Origin: an uncultured Acidimicrobiales bacterium
GTDB taxonomy: Bacteria; Actinomycetota; Acidimicrobiia; Acidimicrobiales; SZUA-35
Reading direction: 5' to 3'
Assembly (NCBI GenBank): GCA_937922805.1
Contig: CALAJV010000014.1
Coordinates: 1-64,000 of the forward strand
DNA: 64,000 nt
Shown: positions 63,191 through 64,000 of the stretch, in pieces
Numbering within the stretch: position 1 is the first letter of the stretch
Layout of the letters: every line of letters begins with the position of its first letter
The notes under the pieces: model-generated
Database searches by the model: none
Told to the model about the DNA's origin: nothing
What the model saw: only the letters and a program-made list of their open reading frames with translations
Position numbers and translations under genes: made by a program

Positions 63191-64000
63191 ATGACCGCTC
63201 GTGGCCGACGCGATTCTGTGGCCACTCCAACCCGACAGAAGCGATCCAAGCGAAATCGGTTGGCCGCGTTTGTACCACTGGGAATTCTGGTCGTGGCGTG
63301 GTTAGCGGCGGCGTGTACTTCTTCCATCGCAGCGGATAGGGCAACGGGTGAACAAGGCGCTGGCGCCGAGCCAGCACTAACTTCAGGTTCTACCACAACC
63401 TTTGAGCTACCAACACCGTCAACAACGTCAACAACGCTAGGTTCAGCCAGTCGACCGTTCTACCGGTCGCCGCCGCTCACGGCCCCGGGCACGACGTTAA
63501 CTCCGGTAAACCCGACGGTTTTGGCGTTTGTGGCGCCAGCTTCTTCTGGCCAGTTCGTCACCGCAACAAGCGAAGGACAAGTTGCAGGCCGTGGTCCCTT
63601 GCAGACCTACCGCGTCGAGGTAGAAACGACACTCGACTTCGATGTGGCCGAATTCGCCGAAATCGTCGATCGGACGTTACGTTCGCCCAGAAGCTGGATT
63701 GGTGATGGGTCGATTTCGCTACAGCGAGTCGCAAGTGGCGCTAACTTACGGATCGTGCTCGCTACCCCTGACACCACTGATCGGCTTTGCGCTCCGTTGC
63801 GAACTAACAACTATTTCTCCTGCCGCTCGGGTGATGACGTTGTAATCAATGCCAGCCGATGGGCGAACGCTACAACGGCTTGGCAGTCGTCGATCGACGA
63901 CTACCGTGCCTATGTGATCAACCACGAGGTTGGCCACTTCTTGGGCTACGGCCATGTCGGCTGCCCGAAGGCTGGTGCTTTGGCGCCAGTCATGATGCAA
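63191..64000 (+). CDS. DUF3152-type secreted zinc metalloprotease, partial (runs off right edge)
   Basis: An open frame of 270 codons from the ATG at 63191 to the window end, C-terminus missing. A basic N-terminus (RQKRSKRNRLAAF) precedes a hydrophobic segment (about 25-43, VPLGILVVAWLAAAC), whose last residue could be a lipobox Cys. A Thr/Ser/Pro-rich linker follows. The catalytic motif HEVGHFLGYGHVGC near residue 247 is the extended metzincin-like HExxHxxGxxH, and the trailing APVMMQ is typical of DUF3152 proteins of actinobacteria. Proteolysis is inferred from the motif. Confidence 0.88.
   Translation, partial: MTARGRRDSVATPTRQKRSKRNRLAAFVPLGILVVAWLAAACTSSIAADRATGEQGAGAEPALTSGSTTTFELPTPSTTSTTLGSASRPFYRSPPLTAPGTTLTPVNPTVLAFVAPASSGQFVTATSEGQVAGRGPLQTYRVEVETTLDFDVAEFAEIVDRTLRSPRSWIGDGSISLQRVASGANLRIVLATPDTTDRLCAPLRTNNYFSCRSGDDVVINASRWANATTAWQSSIDDYRAYVINHEVGHFLGYGHVGCPKAGALAPVMMQ

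Noticed and set aside
1-64000. Prophage or insertion sequence
   Set aside because: No integrase, transposase, terminase or capsid frame and no long terminal inverted repeats with target duplications were seen.

Overview
The window looks like chromosomal DNA of a mid-GC, free-living actinobacterium, most likely of the class Acidimicrobiia. This is inference, because there is no 16S rRNA here. The support is an actinobacterial-type rpoB and rpoC, a complete conservon (histidine kinase, roadblock, DUF742, MglA-like GTPase), a DUF3152 metalloprotease, an F420-type LLM oxidoreductase, a mycothiol-type DinB/MDMPI protein, many ECF sigma factors and frequent GTG/TTG starts. No phage, IS element, CRISPR array or rRNA is visible.

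Region 1 (1-16.3 kb, all minus strand) is the accessory part. Three very large exported proteins lie in tandem (one runs off the left edge). Two are paralogues of about 1,740-1,790 residues, with repeated Cys-paired DPDGDG(W/F)GWE modules, fibronectin III domains and a Gly/Ala-rich hydrophobic C-terminal region. All three carry in-frame tandem DNA repeats. Upstream on the same strand sit a CPHC thiol oxidoreductase, a DsbB-like membrane protein and a double TetR-like regulator, so the block looks like a cysteine-rich surface-protein locus with its own oxidative-folding pair.

Region 2 (16.4-29.1 kb, minus strand) is the core transcription/translation cluster tRNA-Trp, secE, nusG, rplK, rplA, rplJ, rplL, rpoB, rpoC, with a strong terminator after rplL and a long inverted repeat after rpoC. 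RpoC appears to have lost the second zinc site. L10 and NusG carry long acidic extensions. The str operon does not follow rpoC.

Region 3 (29.1-44.2 kb) holds four ECF-type sigma factor modules, each with its start or stop overlapping a membrane partner: a classical zinc anti-sigma, a discoidin-like protein, a beta-propeller-like protein and a PASTA protein. Between them are a lipoprotein, tRNA-Met, a serine hydrolase, Aat transferase and a PAS-GGDEF protein.

Region 4 (44.2-64 kb) is mixed metabolism and signalling: MDMPI-like protein, SDR, O-methyltransferase, TrhO, the conservon (its kinase lacks the usual phospho-acceptor histidine), two regulators of unusual architecture, small membrane ORFs, an MBL hydrolase, a MerR regulator divergent from a YndJ-DUF1990 fusion, a SulP transporter, a siderophore-interacting protein plus VOC protein under a possible IdeR box, an LLM oxidoreductase, an RRM protein and a partial DUF3152 protease.
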